From contig RXOD01004279.1 of NCBI GenBank assembly GCA_005223375.1, positions 1 through 24,863 of the forward strand: DNA of 24,863 nucleotides. The letters run 5' to 3'. The translations under genes and the position numbers were made by a program. The first letter of the stretch is position 1. Each line of letters starts with the position of its first letter. Shown here piece after piece: positions 16,560-24,863 of this stretch. The notes below the pieces were generated by a model that saw only the letters and a program-made list of their open reading frames with translations, ran no database searches and had not been told where the DNA came from. This DNA comes from Amoebophrya sp. AT5.2. Lineage: Eukaryota; Sar; Dinophyceae; Syndiniales; Amoebophryaceae.

Positions 16560-18584
16560 ATGGCTTTCTTCAACACGCCGCGCGACGGACTGCAGCAGCA
16601 GCTCGAGCTGCTCGCCACGCCGTTACTGGAGGCGCCCCTCCTCGTAACACGCGCACCAGCATCACGGCAAGATGAACACGACGCCGAATCGACAACCGGC
16701 AGCCTGACCACCACTGCGCCATCTGCATCTTCTGGGTCGTCCGCGAAGGCTTCGTATCTGTGGTGCTTTTTCCTGCTCGTTACGTCGCCTTTCGGCGCGG
16801 GCGTCCTTACCCTACCCTACGCCCTCACCCAGGGCGGTTGGGTGTTCTGCTCCGCGGCATTCCTTCTCTGCAGCGTGCTGTCCGCACTGGCGAACTACTA
16901 CCTCGCACTCCTCGCGCGCCACTTCGAGTGCGATAAATACGGTGATCTTCTGCAAGTTGTCGTGGAGAAGGCATTTGCGGAGAAGGTAGCAGTCGTGCTG
17001 GAGCCAACGTTGATAAGAAACGAAGATCTACTTCAAGAACGATCACGGGGTTCATCACAGCTTGACGAGAGTGCTGTAGAAGTCGTTCAAGCGGAAGACG
17101 TAGAAATTGGCTCGTCTCGCGACGAGGACGGGTCACGCACAATGATGAAGCCGAGTTTCAGCTCCGCTTCAACTCGAGCAGAATCAGCGGTCTCCTTGGC
17201 AAGCGGCGGCGCTGCCGAGTCTGTAGGAAGTGCACCGGAGCAGGCGGTAGAAGACGACAGTGAGCCTGAAGAGCGCGGCCGGGTACCGCGGGCATCTGCT
17301 GCGAAGATGATCTCGTGCAATAAATCGCAGCCAGACATGTTTGGAGGCCGGGTCGTCCACGTGATAGGGCACGCGCAACAAGGCGAAAGAACCGAACCAA
17401 ATGCAGGAGATGCATCACCTCCTCCGACAAGTAGAAAAGAACGTCAACCGAACCGGGCCGCGAGCGGCTGGATTCGGCTTTTCGACGCGATGATGGCTGC
17501 GATGACCGTATGCGCCGTCGCGTCTTACTTCATGTTCCTTGCTGACTTTCTGTCGCAGCTCTGGACAGCGGTCGCGCCGGGTCCCGGTTCCTACGTTCCG
17601 AGTCGCCGCGTGTTCATCTTCGGGATCGCCGCGCTTGCGTTTCCCGCCGCCACAGTAGAAAGGCTGACCGAGCTGAAGTTCCTGTCGAGCTTGAGCTTGT
17701 TCTCGATGCTTTTCGTGGTGGCTGCGGTCTTTGCGGAAGCAGCGGAGAGTGCGTCCGCGAACGCCGGCGAGCAGCTGGCACTTCTGGGTGAAGAGGCTGG
17801 AGGCCGGGCAGCGGAGGCCGACGGGGGCGCGGCAGCAGGTGGTCTCGCCCCCGCTCCCAGCGTGGGTCTTCTGCCATCCTCCTTTGCGAGCGGCGTGCAG
17901 TCCTTTTCCGTTGTCTTCTTCTCCAACGTCAACCAGATGTGCTCCGTGGCCATCACCTCGTCTTTGGCGGCAACCACTAGCAGCAAAGGCAGCAAGTGCA
18001 AGTCGACTCAACACCGCCGTCTTCGCTCTGTGATCTTCGCCGCTGCGTTCCTCGTCGGCCTTCTCTACTTCGCGGTGGCCAGCGCGGTCGTCGTGAGGAA
18101 CCAGCGACACACCCTTCCCAACTTCCTCGCGAACTACGACGTTGATGACGCACTGATGGTAGTCGCGCGATTCCTGCTCACGGGGGTGTTGCTCCTGTCC
18201 GTGACCGTGGACACGTATTCCGCGCGGCAGGCAATCGCCCGCATTGTCGAGAACTGGTGGTTTGCGGATCAAGATTATTATCATCATCATCGCGTTGGCG
18301 GACTGGACCGGCAGCTGCGGTTTCGCGTGGTCATCGTGTTTCTGACGCTCGCGTTCTGTGCGAGTCTGGCGTGCACGATCACGAATGTGGCAGAGGCGAT
18401 CAGCATCACGTCGTCGTTATTCGCGTCCTCAGTCGCGATGGGGGTGCCAGCGGCATTGGTGCTGCTGTGTCCAGAGGTGGCGGAAAAGGAAGGTTTGCCG
18501 TTGCGACGCGCGGGGCCGGCGCTGCTGCTGGGGCTCACACTGCTCTTGTGGGGGAATGTACTGGCGAAAATAGCGGCGGTGTGA
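16560..18584 (+). CDS. Amino acid transporter, AAAP family (SLC32/36/38, AVT-like)
   Basis: Likely a proton- or sodium-coupled transporter of neutral amino acids in a vacuolar or plasma membrane. ATG 16560 has a good context (CGATGG) and the 674-codon frame has no intron. After a cytosolic leader of 65 residues comes the family hallmark SPFGAGVLTLPYALTQGGW in the first helix (75-93), then TM2 (about 96-118). Further membrane segments lie near 306-335, 350-368, 375-393, 445-465, 488-512, 531-552, 587-610, 615-637 and 651-670, so about 11 as in the family. Two insertions stand out: an acidic Ser-rich loop at about 150-300, and an Ala/Gly/Glu-rich loop at about 393-440. A YYHHHR stretch at 573-578 is encoded by TAT/CAT repeats. 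Substrate cannot be told from sequence. Confidence 0.85.
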   Translation: MAFFNTPRDGLQQQLELLATPLLEAPLLVTRAPASRQDEHDAESTTGSLTTTAPSASSGSSAKASYLWCFFLLVTSPFGAGVLTLPYALTQGGWVFCSAAFLLCSVLSALANYYLALLARHFECDKYGDLLQVVVEKAFAEKVAVVLEPTLIRNEDLLQERSRGSSQLDESAVEVVQAEDVEIGSSRDEDGSRTMMKPSFSSASTRAESAVSLASGGAAESVGSAPEQAVEDDSEPEERGRVPRASAAKMISCNKSQPDMFGGRVVHVIGHAQQGERTEPNAGDASPPPTSRKERQPNRAASGWIRLFDAMMAAMTVCAVASYFMFLADFLSQLWTAVAPGPGSYVPSRRVFIFGIAALAFPAATVERLTELKFLSSLSLFSMLFVVAAVFAEAAESASANAGEQLALLGEEAGGRAAEADGGAAAGGLAPAPSVGLLPSSFASGVQSFSVVFFSNVNQMCSVAITSSLAATTSSKGSKCKSTQHRRLRSVIFAAAFLVGLLYFAVASAVVVRNQRHTLPNFLANYDVDDALMVVARFLLTGVLLLSVTVDTYSARQAIARIVENWWFADQDYYHHHRVGGLDRQLRFRVVIVFLTLAFCASLACTITNVAEAISITSSLFASSVAMGVPAALVLLCPEVAEKEGLPLRRAGPALLLGLTLLLWGNVLAKIAAV

Positions 18585-19944
18585 CGTCGTAGTTTGGGGG
18601 CCTTCGGCGATGACCTTCGGCAGCTCAAGTGGACCTGGGGTCCGGCTCCGCGGGATTGAAGGAAGCATAAAGCAATTACTGATACAGTAGGTTATCGTTA
18701 AGATGAGGACTACAGAGATCGTAGAAGACAAGGTGGACTTACGATAAATCTAGTGGTTTCACTTTCATCCTTAAGGCTAATTTGCATTTCTTTTCGCACG
18801 TGGACGTGGTGGCATGGGTCGCATACCCGACGTATCGTTTTCGTTTCACAGAAAAGCTACGCATCACATCTGAAGGAACGTAGCTAGTCTCACAAATCAA
18901 TTACATATGTGTGCTAGTACAGGTAGACGTGGTGTCTGCAGGAGTTCATTTCTGCGCGATTCACGTCATCGTGTACAAAGTTCGTATTTTCTGATGTTTT
19001 TCGTCCTGGCTTCATTCTTGCAATTCATTGGCTGTTGTGCCAGTTCTTGTACACTTACACATCAACATGTCTCACGTCGGAGACCACAGACCTGATTGAT
19101 TTTGCTGTATGTCGTCACCTTCTATAGCTTCGGCACGCTTCTAGCGCTACATCTACAAACATGGATGTTAGCACTAAGCACACGCGGGCAGCCTCCACAA
19201 TGAATGTGGGATCATACTTTTTCAAGCGCATCAGTCCACAACATGCATCAAGCAAAAACCCAGAGGAATCAGGTTTGGCCCGGCACTGTGGAGAGAAACG
19301 TGTTGCGCCTACCAGCTGTGGATTTATATTCGTGTCGTGTGCTGGAGGAGGACCTGCTGGAATTGGTCGTGATGGCTGGTGAGACACCTGCAGCCGGCCG
19401 TGGCCGTGGATGATCAAGTTCAAGTTATTCCATGACGCCAAGATCACAAATATCCTCTCCTCTGTCGTGCGCGTGAGGCCCGTGAAGAAGAAGATGCCAC
19501 TGACAATACTACTTACAGCAAGAAATAGAAAACAGAAACCGAGGCAGGAAGAGGGGAATGCGGGAAATCTAAGGCGCCAGCGCCGGAGGATAATTGCCAT
19601 CGTCGTCATTCTCTGTCGTGGCCCTTCTGGGGCATCAGACTCAGATCAGCATTGTATCCTCGAAAGTCTTTGCCCATCTCCAGGAGATGCTGAAGCATGC
19701 GCACGAAGTAAGGTAGAGAAGCAGAAGCATACTTAATTCAGTCCCATCATAGTGATAGAAGAAAAACAAGTCATTTCGATAAAAATATGTGTATGGACAG
19801 ATATTCTACAAAACGACAGCCGGTAGGTGGCGAGTGGACCGCCTACTGGTGTGAAAAAGCCGCCACTGAATGCTTTTGGGTGCACAACGTTGAGCAAAAG
19901 AGAAGAAAAAAGAACTTCCATATTTGACTCATGTTAATGCACGA
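18585..19944. other. Intergenic region
   Basis: About 1.35 kb with no gene I can support. The minus-strand frame 19115-19609 and plus frames at 18907-19095, 19161-19382 and 19410-19736 overlap and lack motifs. It contains the second copy of the dispersed repeat at 19531-19603. Confidence 0.45.
19531..19603 (+). repeat. Dispersed repeat, copy 2
   Basis: Diverged copy of 6708-6783 in the same orientation. It shares CAGAAACCGAGG, AATGCGGGA, ATCTA, CAGCGCC and CATCGTC in the same order, with indels of a few bases. Confidence 0.6.
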
Positions 19945-19945
19945 A

Positions 19946-19970
19946 TGATTGATTGATTGATTGATTGATG
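19946..19970 (+). repeat. Tetranucleotide microsatellite (TGAT)n
   Basis: Six consecutive TGAT units with no interruption. Simple repeat between genes. Confidence 0.9.
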
Positions 19971-20034
19971 TGGTAAAGCCTCCAGCGAACACCAACACGA
20001 GCACGATGGCGCTCTCATCTTCCGGCAGCAAGAT

Positions 20035-20087
20035 TTATCAAGGGGATGAGAGCCCGAGCCCGAAAAAGTGTGGTTTTGGTTTTTTAG
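20035..20087 (-). repeat. Inverted repeat, left arm
   Basis: The reverse complement of this 53-bp segment matches 21158-21210, with mismatches concentrated in a block of about six bases and two or three more elsewhere. The longest shared cores, read on the + strand here, are AGCCCGAGCCCGAAAAA and TGTGGTTTTGGTTTTT. The right arm lies inside the coding start of the glyoxalase gene, about 1.07 kb away. The arms could be terminal inverted repeats of a small decayed transposon or two insertions of a dispersed repeat. Confidence 0.85.
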
Positions 20088-20549
20088 CGCGACTGAAAAC
20101 GGCTGCCGTGGCCGGGTCGTGGCAAGACATCCGGACTTCGATTGCACGCTGGTGCGAATGCGCCGCCGCAAAATGCCTAGCCTATGCCCCTCGCCGAAAC
20201 CCCTCGAAACGCACGACGCCGGCGCCACTGGATCGCCGCCCTGCTTTTTGAATACTTGACGTCGATGCTGATGCTAGATGCCGATACTATCTCGCCCACT
20301 TAATCGCCAGGCAATGTCATCGAAAAATCACCACAAAAAAAGTCCAAAGAACGGGCCCCACGACGCGGCGCCATCCGGCTGCGGAGCTGCGGCGCGCGGC
20401 GGCGCAAAAGTGGGCGCGGGTGGTCCGTTTGCACCACGTGGCGAATTGTCGCGGCTACGGCCCACCACACTGGCGACGCGCTTCAGGGAAGTCCATCGCC
20501 GCAAAGCGGTCCACAGCGAAGCGGCGACGAGATCTGCAGGAGGCTCAAA

Positions 20550-20760
20550 ACGATAGCCCGAAACCACGGGAAGGGGGGTCCAAAATGGGGGCCTAGATTT
20601 TCGGGCTTAACGCTAAACGCGGGCGCACGATAGCCCGAAAGCTCAGAAGTGGGGTCCTAGGTTGCCCCCCCCCGCCCGATCCGATCGGAAGCTTTCGGGC
20701 TATCGTACAGGGGGGGGAAGCGATCTTTGGGTCTAATCGCGGGCGTGCGGTGAATCTAGA
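20550..20760. repeat. Palindromic CGATAGCCCGAAA repeat cluster
   Basis: ACGATAGCCCGAAAGCT at 20627-20643 is the exact reverse complement of 20690-20706, a 17-bp inverted repeat with a 46-base spacer. A third copy of the first 14 bases lies at 20550-20563, and TTTTCGGGCT occurs at 20598-20607. The units are followed by G- or C-runs (GGGGGGTCC, CCCCCCCCC, GGGGGGGG) and by CGCGGGCG. The left part reads as two related tandem units of about 77 bp. Confidence 0.8.
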
Positions 20761-21103
20761 GGGGAAAAAAGATCAGCACGCTTCTCCAGTCCGGCCGCGA
20801 GGTGCTTGTCGTGCAAAGACGGGGACCGCTTGGCTCTGCGCACGTGGCTGGCGGTAGAGCTCGCGGCGTCTCAGCTATTGCGGCGCTGTTCCTGCGGTGG
20901 CCTGGTTTCAGTGTGCTTGTATTTGTACAGCTAATAGTACTGGGCGAGATAGTGTCTAGCTTACCCATCATTTCAGGTCGCTCGGCAGGAGGTCGGCATC
21001 CCGGAGTCTGATATGGAGCGCGTGCGGGCGGCTAGTGTGCCACTTAGAAACCCCACCCGATACTATAGGCACTGTCGTCGGAAGGGGTCGGCGGCGCGGA
21101 TCG

Positions 21104-22474
21104 ATGGCGACGCGCGGCGACGCGGATAGCTGGCCTGAGCTTTGGAGGAAGGCCGAACTCAAAAACCAAAACCACATTTTTTCGGGCTCGGGCTACCGTT
21201 CCCTTGATAAGATTGGGTCCAAGTACAATGCTGTGTTCCAGCAGACGATGCTGCGCATCCGAGACCCGAAGGTTTCCCTCCCGTTTTACGAGAAGCACTT
21301 TGGCATGCGGCTGGTGCACAAGTACGATTTTCCGCAGTGGAAATTCAGCCTCTACTTCCTGGAGCGCCCAACTTTCCCCGCCCCCGCCGGCTTCACGGAG
21401 GCCGCCGCGGCGCCAGGCACGCCTGCGTCGGAGAAGTACCTCTGGGACATGCGTGGCCCCGTGACGCTGGAGCTCACGCACAACCACGGTAGCGAAGACG
21501 ACGCGAATTTCACCGTGTGGTCGGGCAACAGTGGGAAGGATCTCCCGAAGGACAGCCCCCTGTATTGGGAGAACGGCCCCACGCGGGGGTTCGGCCACAT
21601 TGCCTTTAACGTGGACGACGTGTACGCATTCAGCGCTGCATTGGAGAAGGAGGGCGTGAAGTTCCAGAAAAAACCGGACGAAGGGCGGATGAAGGGCTTG
21701 GCATTCGCGCTGGACCCCGACGGGTACTGGGTGGAAATCGTGGCGCGGGGAAAAACATTCGAAGGAGTGCCAGCAAACTTCTCGCAAACAATGCTGCGGG
21801 TGAAGGGTACTGCGTAAACAAACTGGCCTTTGCGAAGATTTCCATTTTTTCGTTTTCTACTTTACTTTGGCAGATATATCATGGTTTGCTGCCCCGAAAA
21901 TGAGGACACAAGAACTCGCAACAACGTAAGAAAGTACTTTACAACTGCTGGCTTGCATTCGCATCCCCTCCAAACAGACGCCGCGGCCACGCTTGCTTTC
22001 TATGAGAACATGCTCGGCATGACGGTGATACGCAAAATGGAGATTCCGGGGGACTTCACCAACTACTTCCTCGCGTCGTCGTTCCTTCCCCAGGAGAGGG
22101 AGCACTGGGAGAAGGCCCTCAATTCCGATCCCAATCACCCCGACGCCCGAGAGTTCTCGAAGTCCCTCTTCTACCCGGTGTTGGAATTCACGCACAACCA
22201 TGGCACCGAGCTGGACGAGTCGTTCCAAATATCGAACGGGAACGATCCGGTCGTGGGGGGAGAAAAGTCGAAGCAGGGGTTCGGGCACATAGGATTCATC
22301 GTGGACGACCTGGAGAGGTGTTGCGCGGAGATGGCGGAAAGCGGGGTGAAGTTTTTCAAGAAGCCGGCGGACGGAAACATGCAACAGATAGCGTTCGCCT
22401 TGGACCCCAGTGGGTACAGAGTCGAGCTCATCCAGCGTGGCAGCACGTTTGCGAGCGTGTGCGCAAATTTCTGA
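21104..22474 (+). CDS. GLO1: Glyoxalase I, two-domain (lactoylglutathione lyase), two exons
   Basis: Isomerises the hemithioacetal of methylglyoxal and glutathione to S-lactoylglutathione in the cytosol. Exon 1 (ATG 21104 to 21806) and exon 2 (21978-22474) join in phase 1 to give 399 residues, close to the two-domain enzymes of yeast and Plasmodium. Each half is a complete vicinal-oxygen-chelate domain pair with four metal ligands. Half 1 has QQTMLRIRDP (Gln), LELTHNHG (Glu), GFGHIAFNV (His) and DGYWVEIV (Glu). Half 2 has SQTMLRVKD (split by the intron), LEFTHNHG, GFGHIGFIV and SGYRVELI. Both halves end in RG-x-TF-x2-V-x-ANF, showing internal duplication. No targeting signal is evident. The N-terminal 40 residues before KYNAVFQQ derive partly from an inverted repeat, so the true start could be later or in an upstream exon. 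Confidence 0.9.
21158..21210 (+). repeat. Inverted repeat, right arm, within glyoxalase coding start
   Basis: Complement of 20035-20087. In the glyoxalase frame it encodes LKNQNHIFSGSGYRSLDK. The left arm read on the minus strand encodes the near-identical LKNQNHTFSGSGSHPLDK. The similarity is in DNA as well as protein, so it reflects a copied repeat rather than chance. Confidence 0.85.
21807..21977 (+). other. Glyoxalase intron, 171 nt, phase 1
   Basis: Donor AAGG|GTACTG and acceptor CCAAACAG|AC. The first frame hits TAA five codons into the intron. Removing 21807-21977 restores the family motif QTMLRVKD followed by AAATLAFYENMLGM, matching domain 1 (QTMLRIRD, then SLPFYEKHFGM). This is the best-supported intron in the window. 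Confidence 0.88.
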
Positions 22475-23056
22475 GGCGCGAGCATTTTTTTTCCCGAGGG
22501 TCGGAAGGCTCTGGCGTGGTGCGCAAGCGGCATTCGCCTTTTCTTCCGAGAAGATCGAGAACGAAGTCGCGAAACTGTACTGGAAGGAAAAAAGCACTTC
22601 CATCAGATTTACGGACCCGCCGTACAACCCCTTGTGCTGTTCTCGATCATTTGCACCTGGCTCGAAATGTTCACTATGCGCCATCGGGCTGTTGTCATGA
22701 TGATCAATGAATGCAACGATTATATCGAAGCCACGACCTACACGAGAAACGAACGGATAGGCATAGGCCTTTGCCGTATTCGGTACAGCGCAGTCACTTA
22801 CCACACTGCACCTCTATGATGTTTTAGTAAGGTCCTTTAGCTTTGGTTTTGCTATTGTCGCGACAGGATGAGGCTTTCGAGAAGAATGAATGCATTATCA
22901 TGAAGCTGCAAGTATGTTTCTGGCGGTTCGACAGACCTCCTGTCATCTCGTAGTGGCTGCACGAGTAGGTACTGTTGAGGGCTGTGAAGATTTAGATTGT
23001 TTTCAGTATCTATAAAATTCGAGAAACAACTGCTGGAGGTCCAGGTTCGCATCAAA
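22475..23056. other. Intergenic region
   Basis: No supported gene; the long minus-strand frame entering from the left is the antisense shadow of glyoxalase exon 2. The interval should contain the 3' end of the glyoxalase and the leader of the PRA1-like gene. An acceptor-like TTGTCGCGACAG at about 22855-22866 suggests a leader intron is possible. Confidence 0.4.
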
Positions 23057-24143
23057 ATGGAGAATCGCGAGTTGGACGGTTTTTTCGAGCCGGGTCCTGC
23101 TTTGCATTCCGTGGCGAACCCGCCACCGCCGCCGGCCGGGGTCGATACGCGCGAGTTCCACTCGAGTACCGCCGGCGGGTTCGGGAACATGCCGTCGGGA
23201 GCACCCAGCGGCGGCCCAGCATTGAATTTGTCGGATCTCAAGTCCATCGACCTGAAATCACTGGACTTCAAGGCTGTCGCGGCCACGCTGCAAGTGCTAG
23301 TCGGGCAGGCGGGAGAAAAACTGAGCCAGCTTTCGGCGGGAGCAGCAGGGGGAGTAGCGCCGGGGTCGTCGGGGGGAGGGGATCAAGCCGCTGGAGGCGG
23401 AGCAAGTATGCTGCAGCAGCTGCCGTTCGCAGATAAGTTCGGCTCCGTGAAACCCTGGCGAGAGTTCGCGATGCCAATAGGGAGGCCGGCGGACTCTGCG
23501 GTGGCCTGCTATGGGGGGACCAGGTGGTAAGTGGCAAAGTGCCATAAACAAGTGAAATCTTTGGGGGGTTCTTCGGGCCACTTCCCTTTGGTTGTCCTAG
23601 GAAGAGATTGGCAGTAGGAGCAGAAAAGCGGCTATCCGCGGTCGGAAGGACTGCGCTGGCACTTCTGCGCCTTATTGTAGCTCACAATAAATCTTCGGCA
23701 CCCTAGAACAAAGAAGGCCAAGGCGCCGCTTTACGATTACCCTGCTTGCAATCTCTGGCAGTATTCTAGTCGTCGGCTCCTTTGTTTTATGTTTTCCCAT
23801 TCACTTATATCCCATTATGGTTTCCCCTATACCTCCTCATCGATCGTCCGTGGACGCGAGGGCCTGCCCTCCAAGATGGGACATCTCTGAAGCGCGCCCT
23901 GTTGACGCACTCGCCATCCAAGGGGACCCATTACTTAACTATCACATACTTCATGTTCATCCTCACTATACCACTTGGCCCACTCATACTTGCGGCTACC
24001 TGACCAGCAACCTGATGCGGTACAGAACGAATTACCTGCTCCTCTTCGTCCTGTACCAGGCGGTCATGCTCCTGCTGCTCCCTGGGGTGTTGGTTCTCTT
24101 CACGGTACTGGGCGCAGGATGGTATATCAGCTTAGTAACTTGA
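23057..24143 (+). CDS. PRA1 family protein (prenylated Rab acceptor-like), two exons
   Basis: PRA1/Yip3 proteins are ER-Golgi membrane proteins that bind prenylated Rab GTPases in vesicle traffic. ATG 23057 has the context CATCAAAATGG, almost the same as the start at 14400. Exon 1 (23057-23526) encodes a Pro/Gly-rich leader, then DLKSIDLKSLDFK and the family signature VKPWREFAMPIGRP. The donor is TG|GTAAGT at 23527 (phase 2). The acceptor GACCAG at 24007 restores the frame as TGC-AAC, giving CNLMRYRTNYLLLF and a hydrophobic hairpin to LFTVLGAGWYI. The total is 201 residues, near the usual size. PRA1 proteins normally have two such hairpins. Here only one precedes the stop, so either the C-terminus is truncated or a further exon follows a possible donor GTATAT at 24122. 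Confidence 0.7.
23527..24007 (+). other. Predicted PRA1-like gene intron, 481 nt, phase 2
   Basis: GTAAGT donor and CTGACCAG acceptor. Phase matches exactly, and joining places PWREF and NLMRYRTNYL at the spacing expected in PRA1 proteins. An open frame through part of the intron (23782-24003) is not PRA1-like and is treated as chance. Confidence 0.65.
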
Positions 24144-24722
24144 AGTTCGTTGATGTAGTGCAGCTGCAGGTCGAATCGACAACCTCAAGAATTGGTCGAA
24201 CGAAGTCGAAGAACTACGCATTTATTTTTATTTTAGTGACGTAATAAAAAATACTCCCGGACCTGCCACGAGCGAGATCTGGTGCAGTCTTTTACTATAC
24301 TCCAAAAGTCTCTGTGGCGGAGACTTGGAAGCACCCCTGGCCAGGGGTCAAGGACGCTAGGGGCTGAAGCAGATCAAAATTAACAATAGTATCGCGCGCT
24401 AGTTAAGTAAACTATAGTATAGACGACGCAACCTCTCCGCTCCTGTAAAGCTGACGTCAGTTTTGCAGTAGAGCCCAGACTACGACTCGAGCTGAACACC
24501 TGCACAACTACTACCAGCGGCGAGAGCAGGATGATGATCAGTCGATGTGACCAAATGGATCAGTAGTACGATGCAAAAAAACAAAAAAATCCTCTTTACT
24601 ATACTCCAGTTATCCATCCATGAAAAAGATATCCATCGGGCGTCTCCCCTGCTCTTAAATCCGGCGCGCGTCTCCTCTCTTGCTTTTCCGCCGGCTGCGG
24701 CGGGCTGCTTGAAAACCGTCAG
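24144..24722. other. Intergenic region or intron
   Basis: No supported coding frame. The 14-base word TTTACTATACTCCA occurs at 24291-24304 and again at 24595-24608. If the PRA1-like gene continues, its missing exons should lie here or beyond, but no hydrophobic coding block is visible. Confidence 0.4.
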
Positions 24723-24863
24723 CTCCCACTCATGCACTACAAGTTCGAGGAGATCCGCGCAGCGGTCCGCGAACTGTACCCGGCCGCGGAGTGGGAAGAC
24801 GCGAACACAAACGACAAACGCTGCAAGTTCGAAGTGGAGGCATTTAATCAAAGAAAAAAGGGC
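24723..24863 (+). CDS. Partial coding segment running off the right edge
   Basis: An open + strand frame with coding-like composition reads LPLMHYKFEEIRAAVREL and then YPAAEWEDANTNDKRCKFEV to the last base. It can start at ATG 24732, or be entered after a pyrimidine-rich stretch ending in GTCAG at 24722. The charged, helical character and G/C-ending codons favour real coding over the antisense frame. Family not recognised. Its phase does not match the possible extra donor of the PRA1-like gene at 24122, so it is probably a separate gene. Confidence 0.45.

Noticed and set aside
17415..18290. Minus-strand open frame of 291 codons
   Set aside because: Antisense to transporter helices; Arg/His-rich with no family signature.
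19961..20251. Plus-strand frame of 96 codons as a gene
   Set aside because: It crosses the inverted-repeat left arm in the antisense sense and has no recognisable motif; better explained as repeat sequence.
21857..22804. Minus-strand open frame of 315 codons
   Set aside because: Antisense shadow of glyoxalase exon 2, whose + strand motifs are unambiguous.
23782..24003. Open frame inside the PRA1-like intron as an extra exon
   Set aside because: Phase matching of the outer junction is exact and restores the family spacing. The frame has no PRA1 similarity.

Overview
The window looks like nuclear DNA from a unicellular eukaryote. Coding frames are interrupted by GT-AG introns whose phases match across the junction. 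There are no operons or ribosome binding sites, intergenic stretches are long, and decayed non-LTR and other reverse-transcriptase elements lie between genes. All recognisable genes run on the + strand. That co-orientation, the tandemly duplicated glyoxalase I architecture (known from Plasmodium and yeast) and the roughly even base composition fit an alveolate, possibly of the dinoflagellate line. No dinoflagellate spliced-leader sequence was found, so this assignment is tentative.

Layout. 1-1800 is a repeat and retroelement zone: a decayed RT/RNase H fragment (813-1530) lies between two diverged direct repeats (398-539 and 1652-1770). 2017-5555 carries coding blocks that are probably exons of one multi-exon gene of unknown function. 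One intron there (3856-4194) is well supported and contains a small tandem repeat. 5725-6630 is a strongly structured GC-rich block of GGGGTC palindromes, a five-unit 77-81 bp tandem array with a hairpin in each unit, and a 14-bp terminal hairpin. 6640-9180 has no convincing gene. 9180-10872 is the 3' part of a non-LTR retrotransposon: a complete RNase H catalytic set and a zinc-knuckle remnant split by two frame breaks. 10873-12261 is intergenic with a short dispersed repeat.

The right half is gene-rich. 12262-13634 is a two-exon orphan gene with an F-box-like start and an internally duplicated domain. 14400-16070 is an RsuA/RluB-type pseudouridine synthase. 16560-18584 is an AAAP-family amino acid transporter with two long loops. 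21104-22474 is a two-domain glyoxalase I in two exons with both metal sites intact. 23057-24143 is a PRA1-family (prenylated Rab acceptor-like) gene in two exons. 24723-24863 is the start of a coding segment running off the edge.

The genes do not form a pathway. They are housekeeping functions (RNA modification, amino acid transport, methylglyoxal detoxification, vesicle traffic) next to lineage-specific proteins. The most unusual points are the repeat-derived N-terminus of the glyoxalase, the duplicated-domain orphan, and the structured GC-rich block between 5.7 and 6.6 kb.
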